A DNA stretch of 64,000 nucleotides from Streptantibioticus_C sp963761325. Lineage in GTDB: Bacteria; Actinomycetota; Actinomycetes; Streptomycetales; Streptomycetaceae. The DNA lies in assembly GCA_963761325.1 (NCBI GenBank), contig CAVXGZ010000004.1, forward strand, positions 248,001 through 312,000, given 5' to 3'. Shown piece by piece: positions 28,487-38,194 of this stretch. The notes beneath the pieces were generated by a model. That model had not been told where the DNA came from, ran no database searches, and worked only from the letters and a program-made list of their open reading frames with translations. Every line of letters starts with the position of its first letter. Position 1 is the stretch's first letter. The position numbers and the translations under genes are program-made.

Positions 28487-29035
28487 TCACGACGTACTGG
28501 TCACAAGCTCGGCCCAGACGGTCTTGCCTCCCGGCGTCTCTCGCACGACGCCCCACCGCCCGCAGAGCGCCTCGACCAGGAGCAGCCCGCGGCCCGTATC
28601 CGTCGAGGAACCCGGCGCCTTCTGACGGGGGAGGGATGAGCCGGTGTCCGCGATTTCGATCCTGAGCCGCTGGTATCCCGGTTTGAGGCGCACGTCGAAG
28701 CAGTCGCAGTCGTCGGCCTGAGAGTGCAGCACGGCGTTGGCAGTGAGCTCGGACGCGACAAGCTCGGCGTCATCGATGAACTGCGTCTCGTATCCCCATA
28801 CGTCGGCGACTCTCCGCACCAGGGCGCGGATGGCGGGTACGGAGCTGGGCGAGTTCAGGAATGTCATCTGCAGGACCACGCAGCCGCCGTCAACGTCGAG
28901 TAACCCGTTCTCGGGAACGCCCCGGTCCCCTGCCATGCTGTCCCGCTCCGCCCCGTAGAGAGGCACGCACGGACCGTCCACGGCAGCGGGAACGGCGGGA
29001 GGAACGTGCCTCATCTGCTGTCTTGACCGGTCCAT
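28487..29035 (-). CDS. RsbW-like ATP-binding (HATPase_c_2) protein
   Basis: The 182-aa protein has the Bergerat-fold boxes: N-box DDAELVASELTANAVLHS and G-boxes ADTGSSLPR...TDTGRGLLLVEALCGRWGV. Streptomyces encode many such anti-sigma-like kinases, often next to an XRE regulator, as here. The ATG at 29035 follows GGGAGG by 8 bp. The N-terminal 50 residues are unusual and include few conserved residues. It is divergent from the XRE gene and may regulate the operon downstream. Confidence 0.88.
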   Translation of the reverse strand: MDRSRQQMRHVPPAVPAAVDGPCVPLYGAERDSMAGDRGVPENGLLDVDGGCVVLQMTFLNSPSSVPAIRALVRRVADVWGYETQFIDDAELVASELTANAVLHSQADDCDCFDVRLKPGYQRLRIEIADTGSSLPRQKAPGSSTDTGRGLLLVEALCGRWGVVRETPGGKTVWAELVTSTS

Positions 29036-29121
29036 CGACTACGCCTCCCTCAGCCGGAACAGCCTGTGCTGACGACTGCTTGATGCCACGTCAGAACGCT
29101 AGGAGGATGAACCGCGAGGAA

Positions 29122-29140
29122 CCCGGAAAATTCTTCCGGG
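29122..29140. promoter_or_regulatory. Palindromic operator candidate
   Basis: A perfect inverted repeat CCCGGAA-N5-TTCCGGG lies 33 bp ahead of the XRE gene and 87 bp ahead of the ATP-binding gene, in the 137-bp divergent gap. It is the clearest dyad in the region and a good candidate for autoregulatory XRE binding. Confidence 0.55.
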
Positions 29141-29172
29141 GTCTATGAAACGGGCGACGCCAGGCTGGAAGC

Positions 29173-30399
29173 ATGCAGGGGATGACCGACAGTTTGAGCA
29201 TCGGCGAACGCGTCGCCTGGTACCGGCGACGGCGAGGCATGCCGCAGGAGGTGCTCGCCGGACTGGTCGGCCGGACTGCCGACTGGCTCAGCAAGGTGGA
29301 GAACAACCGCATCGATCTCGACCGGCTGTCGGTGATCAAGGTTCTGGCGGACGCTCTCGACGTGCAACTCGGCGATCTCCTCGCCGAGCCGTCACTGTTG
29401 GACTGGGCCGGCGACAGCCAGGCCGGCACGGTTCCTCGCTTACGCGAAGCGCTCATGGACTACAAGCGCATGTCGCCCCTGCTTGCGGTCGACAAGCCGA
29501 ATGACCTCCCTGAACTGGAGATCCTGCGTGCCGAGGTCGGGTCGGCATGGTCGGCCTACCAGGACGCCAAGTACACCCGGGCCACCCGGCTGATCCCCGA
29601 CATCCTGGCCGACGCGCAGCGCGCGGTACGCGGCTACGAGGGAGACGCCCAGCTCCAAGCGAAGGCGCTGCTGGCGATGGCGTACCAGGGCGCAGCCATG
29701 GTGCTGACGAAGATCGGCGAGGCGGATCTGGCCTGGATGGCAGCCGATCGAGGCTTGGGGGCGGCGCAGGAGTCAGGGAACGCCGTTGTCACCGGTTCGC
29801 TCTTTCGGTCCGTCGCCCACTGTCTCCTCTCCAACGGTCGGCTTACTGCTGCCCGCGACCTCGTCGCCGATTCCGCCGGCTATCTGGAGGGCGGCCTCTC
29901 CGACGCCTCCCCGACCTACGTGTCGGTCTACGGCACCCTCTTCCTCGTCGGGGCCGTGGCCGCGGCTCGCCTCAACGACCGGGCCACGGTCCGCGCGTTT
30001 CTTGCCGAGGCCGACGGCGCGGCGCAGCGCCTCGGCCAAGACGCCAACCACATGTGGACGGCCTTCGGCCCCACCAATGTGGCCATTCACCGCATCTCCA
30101 CCGCGATGGAGCTCGGCGACATCCAGATCGCTGCCGACCAGGGGCCCCGGGTGGACTCCTCCACCCTCCCTCTGGAACGCCGCGTACGCCACACACTCGA
30201 AGTCGCCCGCGCTTACAGCGCCCAGAACCGTACCGCCGAGGCCCTGGCCCTCGTCTTGGACGCCGAGGAGCTCGCCCCCGAGCAGGTCCGCTACCACTTC
30301 ATCTCCCGCCATCTCGTCACCACCTGGGTCCGGCAGCAGAAGGGAAAGCCGAGCCACCAACTCGCGGGCGTCGCCCAGCGGCTCCGCATCGTGGGGTGA
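29173..30399 (+). CDS. XRE-family HTH regulator with TPR-like sensor domain
   Basis: The 408-aa protein has an N-terminal XRE helix-turn-helix (SIGERVAWYRRRRGMPQEVL, then TADWLSKVENNRIDLDRLS, about residues 9-70). A helical repeat region follows (about 90-400) with TPR-like pairs such as QAKALLAMAYQGAAMVLTKI and RRVRHTLEVARAYSAQNRTA. This layout is the common Streptomyces XRE/TPR regulator found next to RsbW-like or DUF397 genes. An ATG at 29182 is an alternative start. A dyad upstream and the divergent ATP-binding gene suggest local control of the metabolic operon. Confidence 0.85.
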   Translation: MQGMTDSLSIGERVAWYRRRRGMPQEVLAGLVGRTADWLSKVENNRIDLDRLSVIKVLADALDVQLGDLLAEPSLLDWAGDSQAGTVPRLREALMDYKRMSPLLAVDKPNDLPELEILRAEVGSAWSAYQDAKYTRATRLIPDILADAQRAVRGYEGDAQLQAKALLAMAYQGAAMVLTKIGEADLAWMAADRGLGAAQESGNAVVTGSLFRSVAHCLLSNGRLTAARDLVADSAGYLEGGLSDASPTYVSVYGTLFLVGAVAAARLNDRATVRAFLAEADGAAQRLGQDANHMWTAFGPTNVAIHRISTAMELGDIQIAADQGPRVDSSTLPLERRVRHTLEVARAYSAQNRTAEALALVLDAEELAPEQVRYHFISRHLVTTWVRQQKGKPSHQLAGVAQRLRIVG

Positions 30400-30425
30400 C
30401 GGGCACACCGACTACAGTCGTCGCC

Positions 30426-30896
30426 ATGAGCGAGCCCCAAGCCCAAGAGGAAGTAGCCCAGCCCCGCACCGCTGCTGGCGTGCTCATCTTCGACGAGGCC
30501 GGCCGCGTCCTCCTGGTCAACCCGACCTACAAGCCGGGCTGGGAGATCCCCGGCGGCTACCTCCACCCGGGGGAGACCCCGAGCGAAGGCGCCGCCCGCG
30601 AGCTCAAGGAGGAGCTGGGCCTCGCCACCCCCATCGGCCGCCTCCTCGTCGCGGACTGGGCACCCCACCCGAGCGAGGGTGACAAGCTCCTCTTCGTCTT
30701 CGACGGCGGCCTCATCACCGACGCGGATCGCGCCCAGATCACCCCGGACGGCGTGGAGATCGGCGAGTACGCCTTCCACGACGAGGACCGGATTGACGGC
30801 CTCTTGATCCCGCGCCTGGCTCGTAGGGTGCATGCATCCTTCGCTGCGAGGGAGCACGGAAGAACTGGTTACCTCGAAAATGGCGCTACTAGATGA
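30426..30896 (+). CDS. NUDIX hydrolase, 3' end trimmed by IS
   Basis: The 156-aa protein has a perfect Nudix box, GGYLHPGETPSEGAARELKE then ELG (G-x5-E-x7-R-E-x2-E-E-x-G). It begins 27 bp after the XRE stop and may be co-transcribed with it. Its final codons and TGA lie inside the left inverted repeat of the IS982-like element, so the original C-terminus was replaced by the insertion. The Nudix core is intact and activity may persist. The substrate is unknown; MutT-like sanitation or a role in the pathway are both possible. Confidence 0.88.
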   Translation: MSEPQAQEEVAQPRTAAGVLIFDEAGRVLLVNPTYKPGWEIPGGYLHPGETPSEGAARELKEELGLATPIGRLLVADWAPHPSEGDKLLFVFDGGLITDADRAQITPDGVEIGEYAFHDEDRIDGLLIPRLARRVHASFAAREHGRTGYLENGATR

Positions 30897-31897
30897 GTGA
30901 GTCCAAGGGTTCGCCTGCGGACATGGCACGAGGGCGTCCAAGGTCGATGTGTGACGAAAGACCTGGACACCCTCGCAACGGCACTGTACGCCCGGATCGA
31001 CGACGAGTTGAAGGCTTCGCCCTGGCTGGCCCCCTGGCGCCCGGAGACTGGGATCGTGCCCACGCTCAGTGACGCGGAACTGCTCACACTCGCGGTGATG
31101 TCAGCGCTGCTCGGGTACACCTCCGAGCGGCGCTAGCTGCGCCGCGTCGACCGCGACTTCCGCGGCCTGTTCCCCATGTGCCCCGGCAGTCCGGCTACGG
31201 CAAGCGGCTGCGCGCCGCATCATCCCTGATCACCAGCATCATCCGGATCCTCGCCCGGGACACCTCGCTGTGGAACGACGACGTGTGGCTCGTCGACTCC
31301 ACCCCGGTCCGCTGCGGCTGCTCACGGGAGCCCGCCAAACGCTCGGACCTGGCCGGCTGGGCCGAGTACGGCTACTGCACGTCGCACTCACGGTACTTCT
31401 GGGGCCTGCGCCTGCACCTGGTCTGCACGCCCGGCGGCCTACCAGTACTGTTCGCCCTGACCGGCGCCAAGGCCGACGAACGCGAAACCCTGCGCGACAT
31501 GCCCGACACCTCACCCGAAGTCCAGGCCGGCCATCCGCGACAAACGATCATCGGCGACAAAAACTACTACGGCCGCGAGTTCGAGAACGACCTCACCGAA
31601 CGCAACATGAAACTGCTGCGCCCGGCCCGCAAGGGCGAGCCCGAACGGGCCGGCGCACACCTGTTCAAACCGCTCCGGCAAGTCATCGAGTCGATCAACC
31701 AGACCTTCAAAGGCCAGCTCGACCTCGAACGACACGGAGGAAAAACCCCAGCCGGCGTCACCGTCCGGGTCCTGTCACGCATCCTCGCAATCACGGCAGC
31801 AATCTGGCGCAACGACCAGACAGGCCAGCCAGTGAAGCGATCACTGATCGCCTACGACCACTAACCGTCACCCCACCCCTTGGACTCACTCATCTAG
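30889..31897 (+). mobile_element. Degenerate IS982-type insertion sequence
   Basis: Terminal inverted repeats of 21 bp begin CTAGATGAGTGAGTCCAAGG at 30889-30909 and match in inverted orientation at 31877-31897. Between them lies one broken transposase gene. The left end truncates the NUDIX gene. I could not identify a clear target-site duplication. Confidence 0.85.
30951..31864 (+). pseudogene. IS982-family transposase, broken
   Basis: Reading from GTG 30951 gives TKDLDTLATALYARIDDELK up to an in-frame TAG at 31134. The protein then continues (LRRVDRDFRGLF) until a one-base frameshift near 31172-31180. After it the frame is intact: SGYGKRLRAASSLITSIIRI, WLVDSTPVRCG (DDE Asp), FALTGAKADER, IIGDKNYYG (second Asp) and IESINQTFKGQLDLERHGG (Glu). 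So the gene has one nonsense and one frameshift lesion and cannot make a full transposase without recoding. Confidence 0.88.
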
Positions 31898-31951
31898 GCG
31901 AGGCCCGTAATCCAGCTCTCGGGGGTGGGAGGGAGCACCAATGCCTCCGGG

Positions 31952-34900
31952 TCAATGATGAGGCTCGGCCGGGAGGAGGGAGTTCAACTCGGTTGTCCCG
32001 TAGGTCAGGAAGACGAGGTCGCTGTCGCTGCTGGTATCCCAGATATTGCGGTCGAATGTCACGGGGACCGAGGCCGTCGACGGCTGACCCAAATAGCACT
32101 CGGCGGACGTCACACCGTCAGAACGTCCGAAGGAGACTCGGGCGTCGTCGTCACGTGGAAGGACGAGGGTGTAGATACCGGGGCGTCCCACGTCTGGGGT
32201 CAGCCAGGGGCCCGAAAGGAGGTTGTTCGTGAGCCGGGTGGCAAGGTCTGACGGAGTGATGTCTCCGGCCAGGTCCGGCGGGATCTTGACGGTGATGTCG
32301 TCGTCGGGGGTGCCGAGGTCGCCGGTGCTGACGGACTGATTGCTGATGTCGTCGATCTGAGTTCGGATGCTGGCGATCCCGCTGGCGATGGCTTCGTTGC
32401 TGAAGTTCGCGGCGAGGACGAGGCCTTCGATGACCTTCTCGACGGTACCCAGGACGGGGGCGGCGCCGCCGAGGATGTTGGTGAAGTCGTCGTAGTCCTC
32501 CTTGATGCCCTTGTAGACCTGCTCCTCGACGGTGTCTTCGTAGAAATAGTTGCTGATCTGGAGGTGCTCGTAGGTGGCGCCGATGCGGTCGATACGGCCG
32601 ATGCGCTGCTCGACGCGCATCAGGTTCCAGGGCATGTCGTAGTTGATGAGGCGGCCTGACGTCTGCAGGTTGAGGCCCTCGCTCATCGAGTCGGTGCCGA
32701 TCAAGACCTCGATATCACCGTTGCGGAATCGGGACTTGATCTCGGCCTTGGTGACCCGGTTCCACTCCTCTGCTACGGGATCGTATATCTCACCGCCGCG
32801 GCCAGAGTAGCAACCGAGTCTGTAGTAGCCAGCTGCCAGAAGGCGCTCACGGACGTAGTCCATGGTGTCGACGTACTGAGTGAAGACCACCGCGGAGTCG
32901 TACGTTTTGAACGACTCGGCCAGGGCCTCGACGAGCTTCTTGGCCTTGGTGTCCTCCCCGGTTATATCGCCGAGATCATTGAGGAAGGAACGGAGCTCGC
33001 CGATCTCCTCCTTGAGGCGGTCGGCGCGAACGTCGAAGACCTCGGGGTCGAAGAGCGAGTTCTCCAGGTCGGCACCGTCGTCGTCGGTGAGGAGATCGGC
33101 GAGACTCTTACCCTGTTCGAGCACGTCGAGGCGGCGTTGCAAGGACTGCTTGATCGCTTCGAAGGAGGAGGTCAGCCGGCGCCGGTAGACGGTCATGATG
33201 AAGCCGAGGGCCTTGGTGGACTTGTCGGACTTGTAGGCGTTGTAGTGGCGGCGGATGTATTCCTCGATGCGCTCGTACAGCTTCCGCTCGTTCGGCGCCA
33301 GGGGGATGAACTCGTCGATGACGTGCCGGTGCGGGATGACGACCGAAGCCGGGATGATGCCGGCCTCCTGGTAGGCCCGCATAATCTTGCGGGTGTTGCG
33401 GAAGACCCGATCGCGCATCGGGGTGTGGCGGCGAGCCCACTTATCCATCCACTCGGAGGTGCCGTTGGGGAACTGCGCCCTGAGGTCAGATGAGGGGGGA
33501 TTGCCGGCCATCCCAGTCACCGTCCACGCGTCGGCCCATCCGAGTGCGTCGTCGACCTGCCGCTCCATCTCAGTGTCACGTTCGGCGAGTAGGTCGGAGA
33601 AGTAGTCCTCCAACATGTCGCAGAGAAATTTCCAGTCGCGCTTCTCGGGCGGGTCGCCGAGGTAGGTGAAGTACCGCGTGAAGAAGGACGCCTGCTCACC
33701 CCACTTGCCAGGCAGCCCGAGGAGCTCGATGAGATCCCAGGCCTCGTGGGGGTGCATCTGCATCGGGGTCGCCGAAGCAAGGTAGAGCGCACGCCACAGA
33801 TCGCGCTTCTTCATCTCTTGGAGCAGCGCGAGTAGGGAGTTGGGAGTATCGGTCGACTTGGAGCCGCGGCGGCGGGCATGGTGGGCCTCATCAACGAGGA
33901 CGACATCCCACGGTCCTGCGTCGAGAATCTCGGTACGGCGAGTGCGGCGGCGAGCGAGGTGGGAGGAGGCGAGCACGATCGGGAAGGCGGACCACGGATT
34001 CGCCTTCGGATCGGTCGCGATGGGTTGGTCGAACCGGTCGACGAAGCCGCCCTTGTCGTAACGGGCGACATCCAGGTTCATTTTCTCGTGGAGCTCTTCC
34101 TGCCACTGCTTCATCACCGAGGCAGGCACCAGCAGCAGCGCCTTCTTCGCCCGACCGGAGGTGAAGACCTCACGTAGCACCATGCCTGCCTCGACGGTCT
34201 TGCCGAGGCCGACTTCGTCAGCGAAGAGATAGCCGCGCGGGTACGTCGATACCACCCGTTCGATCAACTCGGCCTGGTGCGGCAGCGGCTGAGCCCACGC
34301 CGTACCCACGCCAGTCCACGCGGATGCCCTCGGCGCATCCCGGAGAGCGACCAGCTCGTCCCAGGCTGCCTGGATCTCGTGGTGCACGTCGACAGGCGGT
34401 GCTTCGTGATCGGCCTCCTTGGGCTTCGGCTGCGGCACGAGCATCTCGAAGGGGTACGGCGGAGCGTCGGGAGCGTGCTCTATCAGGTGTTCCCGGACGG
34501 CGGTGGGCAGGTCGATGATCGCCCAACCCTCGTCGGGGTTGGCACACCAGTGGCGCTCGAAGGCTAGCTCCTTGGGCTTGCCGTAGTCCTCCCAGGACTC
34601 GGAACGCCAAGAGCGGTAGGCGTCGAAGGTCTCGTGGTTCTTCACCCATGCAGTAACCGAGGCGTTGTTGGAGCCGCTGAATGCGACCTTGTGGCCGTAG
34701 CGGTCTGTGAAGATGCCGTACTTTGTGTGGAAGTAGCGGCCCGACTCATGGTGAGTGAGCAGGTGGCCATGCTTGTCGACCGGGATGCCGACCCGGATGC
34801 GGAGCCGGTCGTTGGCGACCATCCAGGCCAGCACGCTGAGGTGCTCGCTCTGCACGATCTTCGTGCCCTCCAGGCCGGGGTCAGCCAGTAAACGCTCGGC

Positions 34901-35269
34901 GACCACATCGTCGAGCGGAGTGCCGGAGAGCACCGCGTCGACGTCCTTCTTGCCGAGCTGGGCGCCGACGATGAGTCTCATCACGCCGCCACCGGCGATG
35001 AAGTACGCCGTGCTCTGCGCGGCAAACTGCAGCTCTGCCCCAGACCAGTAGCCGACCGCACGGTCGTAGGCAACGGCCCTAGAAAGCAGGGGCTCGTAGA
35101 ACGTATCAAACGGCGCATTATCGGGCGAATACATCGGGTTCAGTGTGACACTGCGGAACGAGTCCGCGGCCGTGGCAGGGTCGTGGTCGAATAGACCAAC
35201 CTGCGCCGGTACCGCTGGTTTGGTGGCGGCACCGGGAAACAAAGCATCGCCGTGCTCGGCCAACCTCAC
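31952..35269 (-). CDS. SNF2-family helicase with N-terminal PLD domain
   Basis: The 1105-aa protein has a phospholipase-D-like nuclease domain (HTKYGIFTDRYGHKVAFSGS, H181 and K183, then NN), an SNF2 helicase core with Walker A FADEVGLGKTVEAG (about 349-362), DEAHH (460-464), SATPMQMHP, and a helicase C domain ending MRVEQRIGRIDRIG. Such PLD-helicases act in antiphage systems (DISARM, BREX-type neighbourhoods) on DNA. GTG 35269 overlaps the methylase stop by 4 bp (GTGA). It is the last gene of a four-gene operon with a DUF1156 methylase, a small protein and a DUF499 ATPase. Confidence 0.9.
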   Translation of the reverse strand: MRLAEHGDALFPGAATKPAVPAQVGLFDHDPATAADSFRSVTLNPMYSPDNAPFDTFYEPLLSRAVAYDRAVGYWSGAELQFAAQSTAYFIAGGGVMRLIVGAQLGKKDVDAVLSGTPLDDVVAERLLADPGLEGTKIVQSEHLSVLAWMVANDRLRIRVGIPVDKHGHLLTHHESGRYFHTKYGIFTDRYGHKVAFSGSNNASVTAWVKNHETFDAYRSWRSESWEDYGKPKELAFERHWCANPDEGWAIIDLPTAVREHLIEHAPDAPPYPFEMLVPQPKPKEADHEAPPVDVHHEIQAAWDELVALRDAPRASAWTGVGTAWAQPLPHQAELIERVVSTYPRGYLFADEVGLGKTVEAGMVLREVFTSGRAKKALLLVPASVMKQWQEELHEKMNLDVARYDKGGFVDRFDQPIATDPKANPWSAFPIVLASSHLARRRTRRTEILDAGPWDVVLVDEAHHARRRGSKSTDTPNSLLALLQEMKKRDLWRALYLASATPMQMHPHEAWDLIELLGLPGKWGEQASFFTRYFTYLGDPPEKRDWKFLCDMLEDYFSDLLAERDTEMERQVDDALGWADAWTVTGMAGNPPSSDLRAQFPNGTSEWMDKWARRHTPMRDRVFRNTRKIMRAYQEAGIIPASVVIPHRHVIDEFIPLAPNERKLYERIEEYIRRHYNAYKSDKSTKALGFIMTVYRRRLTSSFEAIKQSLQRRLDVLEQGKSLADLLTDDDGADLENSLFDPEVFDVRADRLKEEIGELRSFLNDLGDITGEDTKAKKLVEALAESFKTYDSAVVFTQYVDTMDYVRERLLAAGYYRLGCYSGRGGEIYDPVAEEWNRVTKAEIKSRFRNGDIEVLIGTDSMSEGLNLQTSGRLINYDMPWNLMRVEQRIGRIDRIGATYEHLQISNYFYEDTVEEQVYKGIKEDYDDFTNILGGAAPVLGTVEKVIEGLVLAANFSNEAIASGIASIRTQIDDISNQSVSTGDLGTPDDDITVKIPPDLAGDITPSDLATRLTNNLLSGPWLTPDVGRPGIYTLVLPRDDDARVSFGRSDGVTSAECYLGQPSTASVPVTFDRNIWDTSSDSDLVFLTYGTTELNSLLPAEPHH

Positions 35270-38181
35270 TCCATCTCGAAGAGCGCGTCGGGCTTGTCCT
35301 CGACCAGCGTGGCCACGTCGGTGGCCTCCGGCAGGTTCACGTCAGGGAAGTAAAGCGTGCACAGGGTGTCAAGACGCCCGGCCTCGGCCACGACCCACTC
35401 TCCCTTGACCTTGGTGCGCGGCATCGCGTTCACCAGACCCTGCAGGGTAGACACGAATCCAGCGTCGCTGATGTAGCCGTGCTTGTCGAGGAATCGCTTG
35501 GCAGCCGGCATGCCATCGTGCTCGGCGATGTAGAGGGCCGTGTCGACCGCATCGATGATGTAGGCGAACGAGGTAGCCTCAGGCCGCACGCCGGGGGCGA
35601 CAGAGTCGCCACCGCGCCGCACTCGCTCGCTCGGGGTGAGCAGGGTGATCGAGCCCGAGGACTTGGAGACCAATTTCGCCCGCTCAAGCTCGTCGACGTC
35701 GAGCCCACCGATGGCGAGCGCCAGGAGACGTGCAGTGTCGAAGGGGAACACACGGGCAGCGAAGGTGTCCCAGGCTAGCAGCACGAAGTCGGTGAGCATG
35801 TCGACTTTCGCCGCCTTCCCGACCAGCCGGGAGCGGCGCAGGTCCACGATCTCCTCACGTGCCAGGGCGAGGGCTTCCTCGGGGCGCAGCAGCTTGTCGC
35901 GGCCATCCTCACCCGGGGTAGAGGAGTAGACCGGCCAGCTCTGCGAGATCACGGAGAGCGTCGGGCCGTACGTTGATAGAAGCAGGTCGACGCCCTCGAT
36001 ACCGTCATGCTGGAACCGGGTCGCCGCATCGCGGGCTGCGCGTCGGATATCCTGTTCGATGTCGTCGAGGTAGACCTTGACGTCACCGTCCCTATCATCG
36101 CGCTTGCGACAGACCAGCATGATTGTAGACGCCGCCGAGTTCACGTTGGCCTGGTGCAATGACACCTCTGACTCGGTATTGACTGGCCAGGATGTCTCGA
36201 TCGTGAAGCCAGCCTGCATCAGCCCCATCCCAAGGGTGTCCCACGCCTCAGCACGCTTGTGGGTGAACATCACCGATAGGATGCCGTCATCCGTGAGCAC
36301 TCGACGCGACTCCTCAAAGATGCTGGTCATCTTCGACTCGTAGTCGAGGTCGGCAAGTTCTTTCCGGCGCCTTCCCATCGCCGCGAAGCGCGCTGGGTTG
36401 GCCACGGCTTCGTTCTGTTTGTCGGTCAGGTCGTCGCGAAAATAGTCTGGTTTGATGCGCCCAAGAGTACGCTTCTCCCAGACGTAGAAATAGTCAGCCA
36501 ACTCGGCGTACATGACGTTGTCGTAGTACGGCGGGTCCATGCATACGTGGACTATCGAGCCGTCGTCAAGATCGAGGCTCGCGGCGCTCCCTTGCAGGAC
36601 GGATACGCTTCTCCTCAGCCGGTCTTCGAGGTCTCCCTCAGATGCGCCAGTCCCATCGAGCAACCGAGCGATGCCGCCGTAGGCGTCGAGCAGTTGGTCC
36701 AGTGCCCAGGAGTAGAGAGCTGCGGCGCCTTCGAACTCGGCGAACGTCCATTTGAAGGAGAAGTTGTGCTTCTCGAAGACGCTACGCATCTTCTGGCGTG
36801 ATACGTCCCAGGTAGACGCCCTGGAGTTCCAGTTGAGTGCCTTGCCCTGCATCAGGGCAAGTTCGAAGAGAACCGCGTCCGCCGACTCACCGAGGGACTC
36901 TTGGACCTCAGGCACGATACGTGCAAATTCTTCGCCGAAGGTCCCATGCGCCAGGGCTTGGCGTGGCGTGAAGAAGTCGAGCCAGGTGTTGATTCCGTAC
37001 ATACGGTGGCCGCGGTCATAGTTGGCTTCCACCGGAATCTCTTCGGAGGGCAAAATACCCGTCGCCTGCCACAGCGCCTTCACGTCCTCAAGCTTCGCCT
37101 CAGCGGCGGCGATGGCATCGAGGTCTGCCTGGGTGGGGGCGCGAAAGGTACGTTCGCCCGAGGGCTTACGGATGGAGACGGCGTATAGGACCTGCCTCAT
37201 CTGACCGGCCTGCGCGGCTTTCTTGATGTAGTCGCCGTCAATGACGAGGTTGTCGTACGGCGAGATTGCCTTGCCCCGGGCGCTGGTTCCAGTGGAAGCG
37301 TCAGTGTGGTCGACGCTCCCGCCGAGGGCGACCTGGAAAATCGGCTCGGGAAGCTCGACACCGTCGTACTTCGTGCGCATCCGGACGGCCGCTTCCCTGC
37401 CTGCGGTCTTGCGGAGCCACTTGTCGGGGAGGAGAGGTACGAGCCGGCCCGTACGAGGGCAGGTGATTGCGTTAGCCCAAATGTAGGCGATAACCGTCTC
37501 GCCACCCTGGAGCGGGAAGTACTCCTTCAGTCGCTTCTCAACACGCTTGACAAGGGCAAGGCCCCACTTCTTCAGTTCTGGAACCAGGTCGAGCCCCTTG
37601 GTCGCTGGGATCTCCACGCCAGCCTTAAGCACGCTGGCGGCGACGCCGTTGAGATCGTTGGCGACCACCGGCAGCCCGAGGCGGGACGCCGCCCACGGGA
37701 TGCTGCCGCCACCGGCCGTCGGGTCGGCCAGCGTCGGGAGCTTGCCCCAGGTACGGATGAGCACCGCGTGAAGAAGATCGATGTCCTTACGCGGAATCGG
37801 GTTGCGGAAGGCCTGCTTGTAGCCGTAGCCGTTGCCCTTTAGTTTCACTCCCGCGGCGTTAGCTGCGTCGATGACCTTTCGCCCGTACACCGGGTCGCCC
37901 CAGATGCCGACGAGGTGTAGCAGCCAGCGGCGGTAGGCGGCCTCGTTCTCGAGTTCGACGGCGTCGGGGAACGCCTTGGCAAGCTCCTCGGACCAGGCGG
38001 GTAGGACGCCGGCGAGGGCAACGGCGGCGGAGGCGACGAGGGGTCGGCGGGCCCACCAAATGTGGAGGAAGGAGAGCGGTGGGAGCGCGGACGCAGCGCC
38101 GCGCTCGCGACGGGACTCAATACCGAGCTCGGCGACAGGGAGCCAGTCCTCTATGAGGACGCGCGGCTTGGTGCTGCTCAA
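35266..38181 (-). CDS. DUF1156 adenine-specific DNA methylase
   Basis: The 971-aa protein begins with the DUF1156 pattern VLIEDWLPVAELGIESRRER then LPPLSFLHIWWARRP (about 9-48). It has DPTAGGGSIPWAASRLGL (153-170; SAM-binding region) and CMDPPYYDNVMYAELADYFY (catalytic DPPY, 549-552). This matches COG1743, large gamma-like DNA methylases that occur in type 3 BREX (as PglXI) and in related defence loci. A GTG/ATG overlap of 4 bp couples it to the helicase. It lies 13 bp downstream of the small protein gene. Target sequence unknown. Confidence 0.9.
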   Translation of the reverse strand: MSSTKPRVLIEDWLPVAELGIESRRERGAASALPPLSFLHIWWARRPLVASAAVALAGVLPAWSEELAKAFPDAVELENEAAYRRWLLHLVGIWGDPVYGRKVIDAANAAGVKLKGNGYGYKQAFRNPIPRKDIDLLHAVLIRTWGKLPTLADPTAGGGSIPWAASRLGLPVVANDLNGVAASVLKAGVEIPATKGLDLVPELKKWGLALVKRVEKRLKEYFPLQGGETVIAYIWANAITCPRTGRLVPLLPDKWLRKTAGREAAVRMRTKYDGVELPEPIFQVALGGSVDHTDASTGTSARGKAISPYDNLVIDGDYIKKAAQAGQMRQVLYAVSIRKPSGERTFRAPTQADLDAIAAAEAKLEDVKALWQATGILPSEEIPVEANYDRGHRMYGINTWLDFFTPRQALAHGTFGEEFARIVPEVQESLGESADAVLFELALMQGKALNWNSRASTWDVSRQKMRSVFEKHNFSFKWTFAEFEGAAALYSWALDQLLDAYGGIARLLDGTGASEGDLEDRLRRSVSVLQGSAASLDLDDGSIVHVCMDPPYYDNVMYAELADYFYVWEKRTLGRIKPDYFRDDLTDKQNEAVANPARFAAMGRRRKELADLDYESKMTSIFEESRRVLTDDGILSVMFTHKRAEAWDTLGMGLMQAGFTIETSWPVNTESEVSLHQANVNSAASTIMLVCRKRDDRDGDVKVYLDDIEQDIRRAARDAATRFQHDGIEGVDLLLSTYGPTLSVISQSWPVYSSTPGEDGRDKLLRPEEALALAREEIVDLRRSRLVGKAAKVDMLTDFVLLAWDTFAARVFPFDTARLLALAIGGLDVDELERAKLVSKSSGSITLLTPSERVRRGGDSVAPGVRPEATSFAYIIDAVDTALYIAEHDGMPAAKRFLDKHGYISDAGFVSTLQGLVNAMPRTKVKGEWVVAEAGRLDTLCTLYFPDVNLPEATDVATLVEDKPDALFEME

Positions 38182-38194
38182 AGTGGCGGCTCTT

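Noticed and set aside
17097..29035. Mycofactocin-type RiPP cluster
   Set aside because: A creatininase and a radical-SAM-like gene occur, but no precursor peptide, recognition protein or MftC-like enzyme; other genes do not fit.
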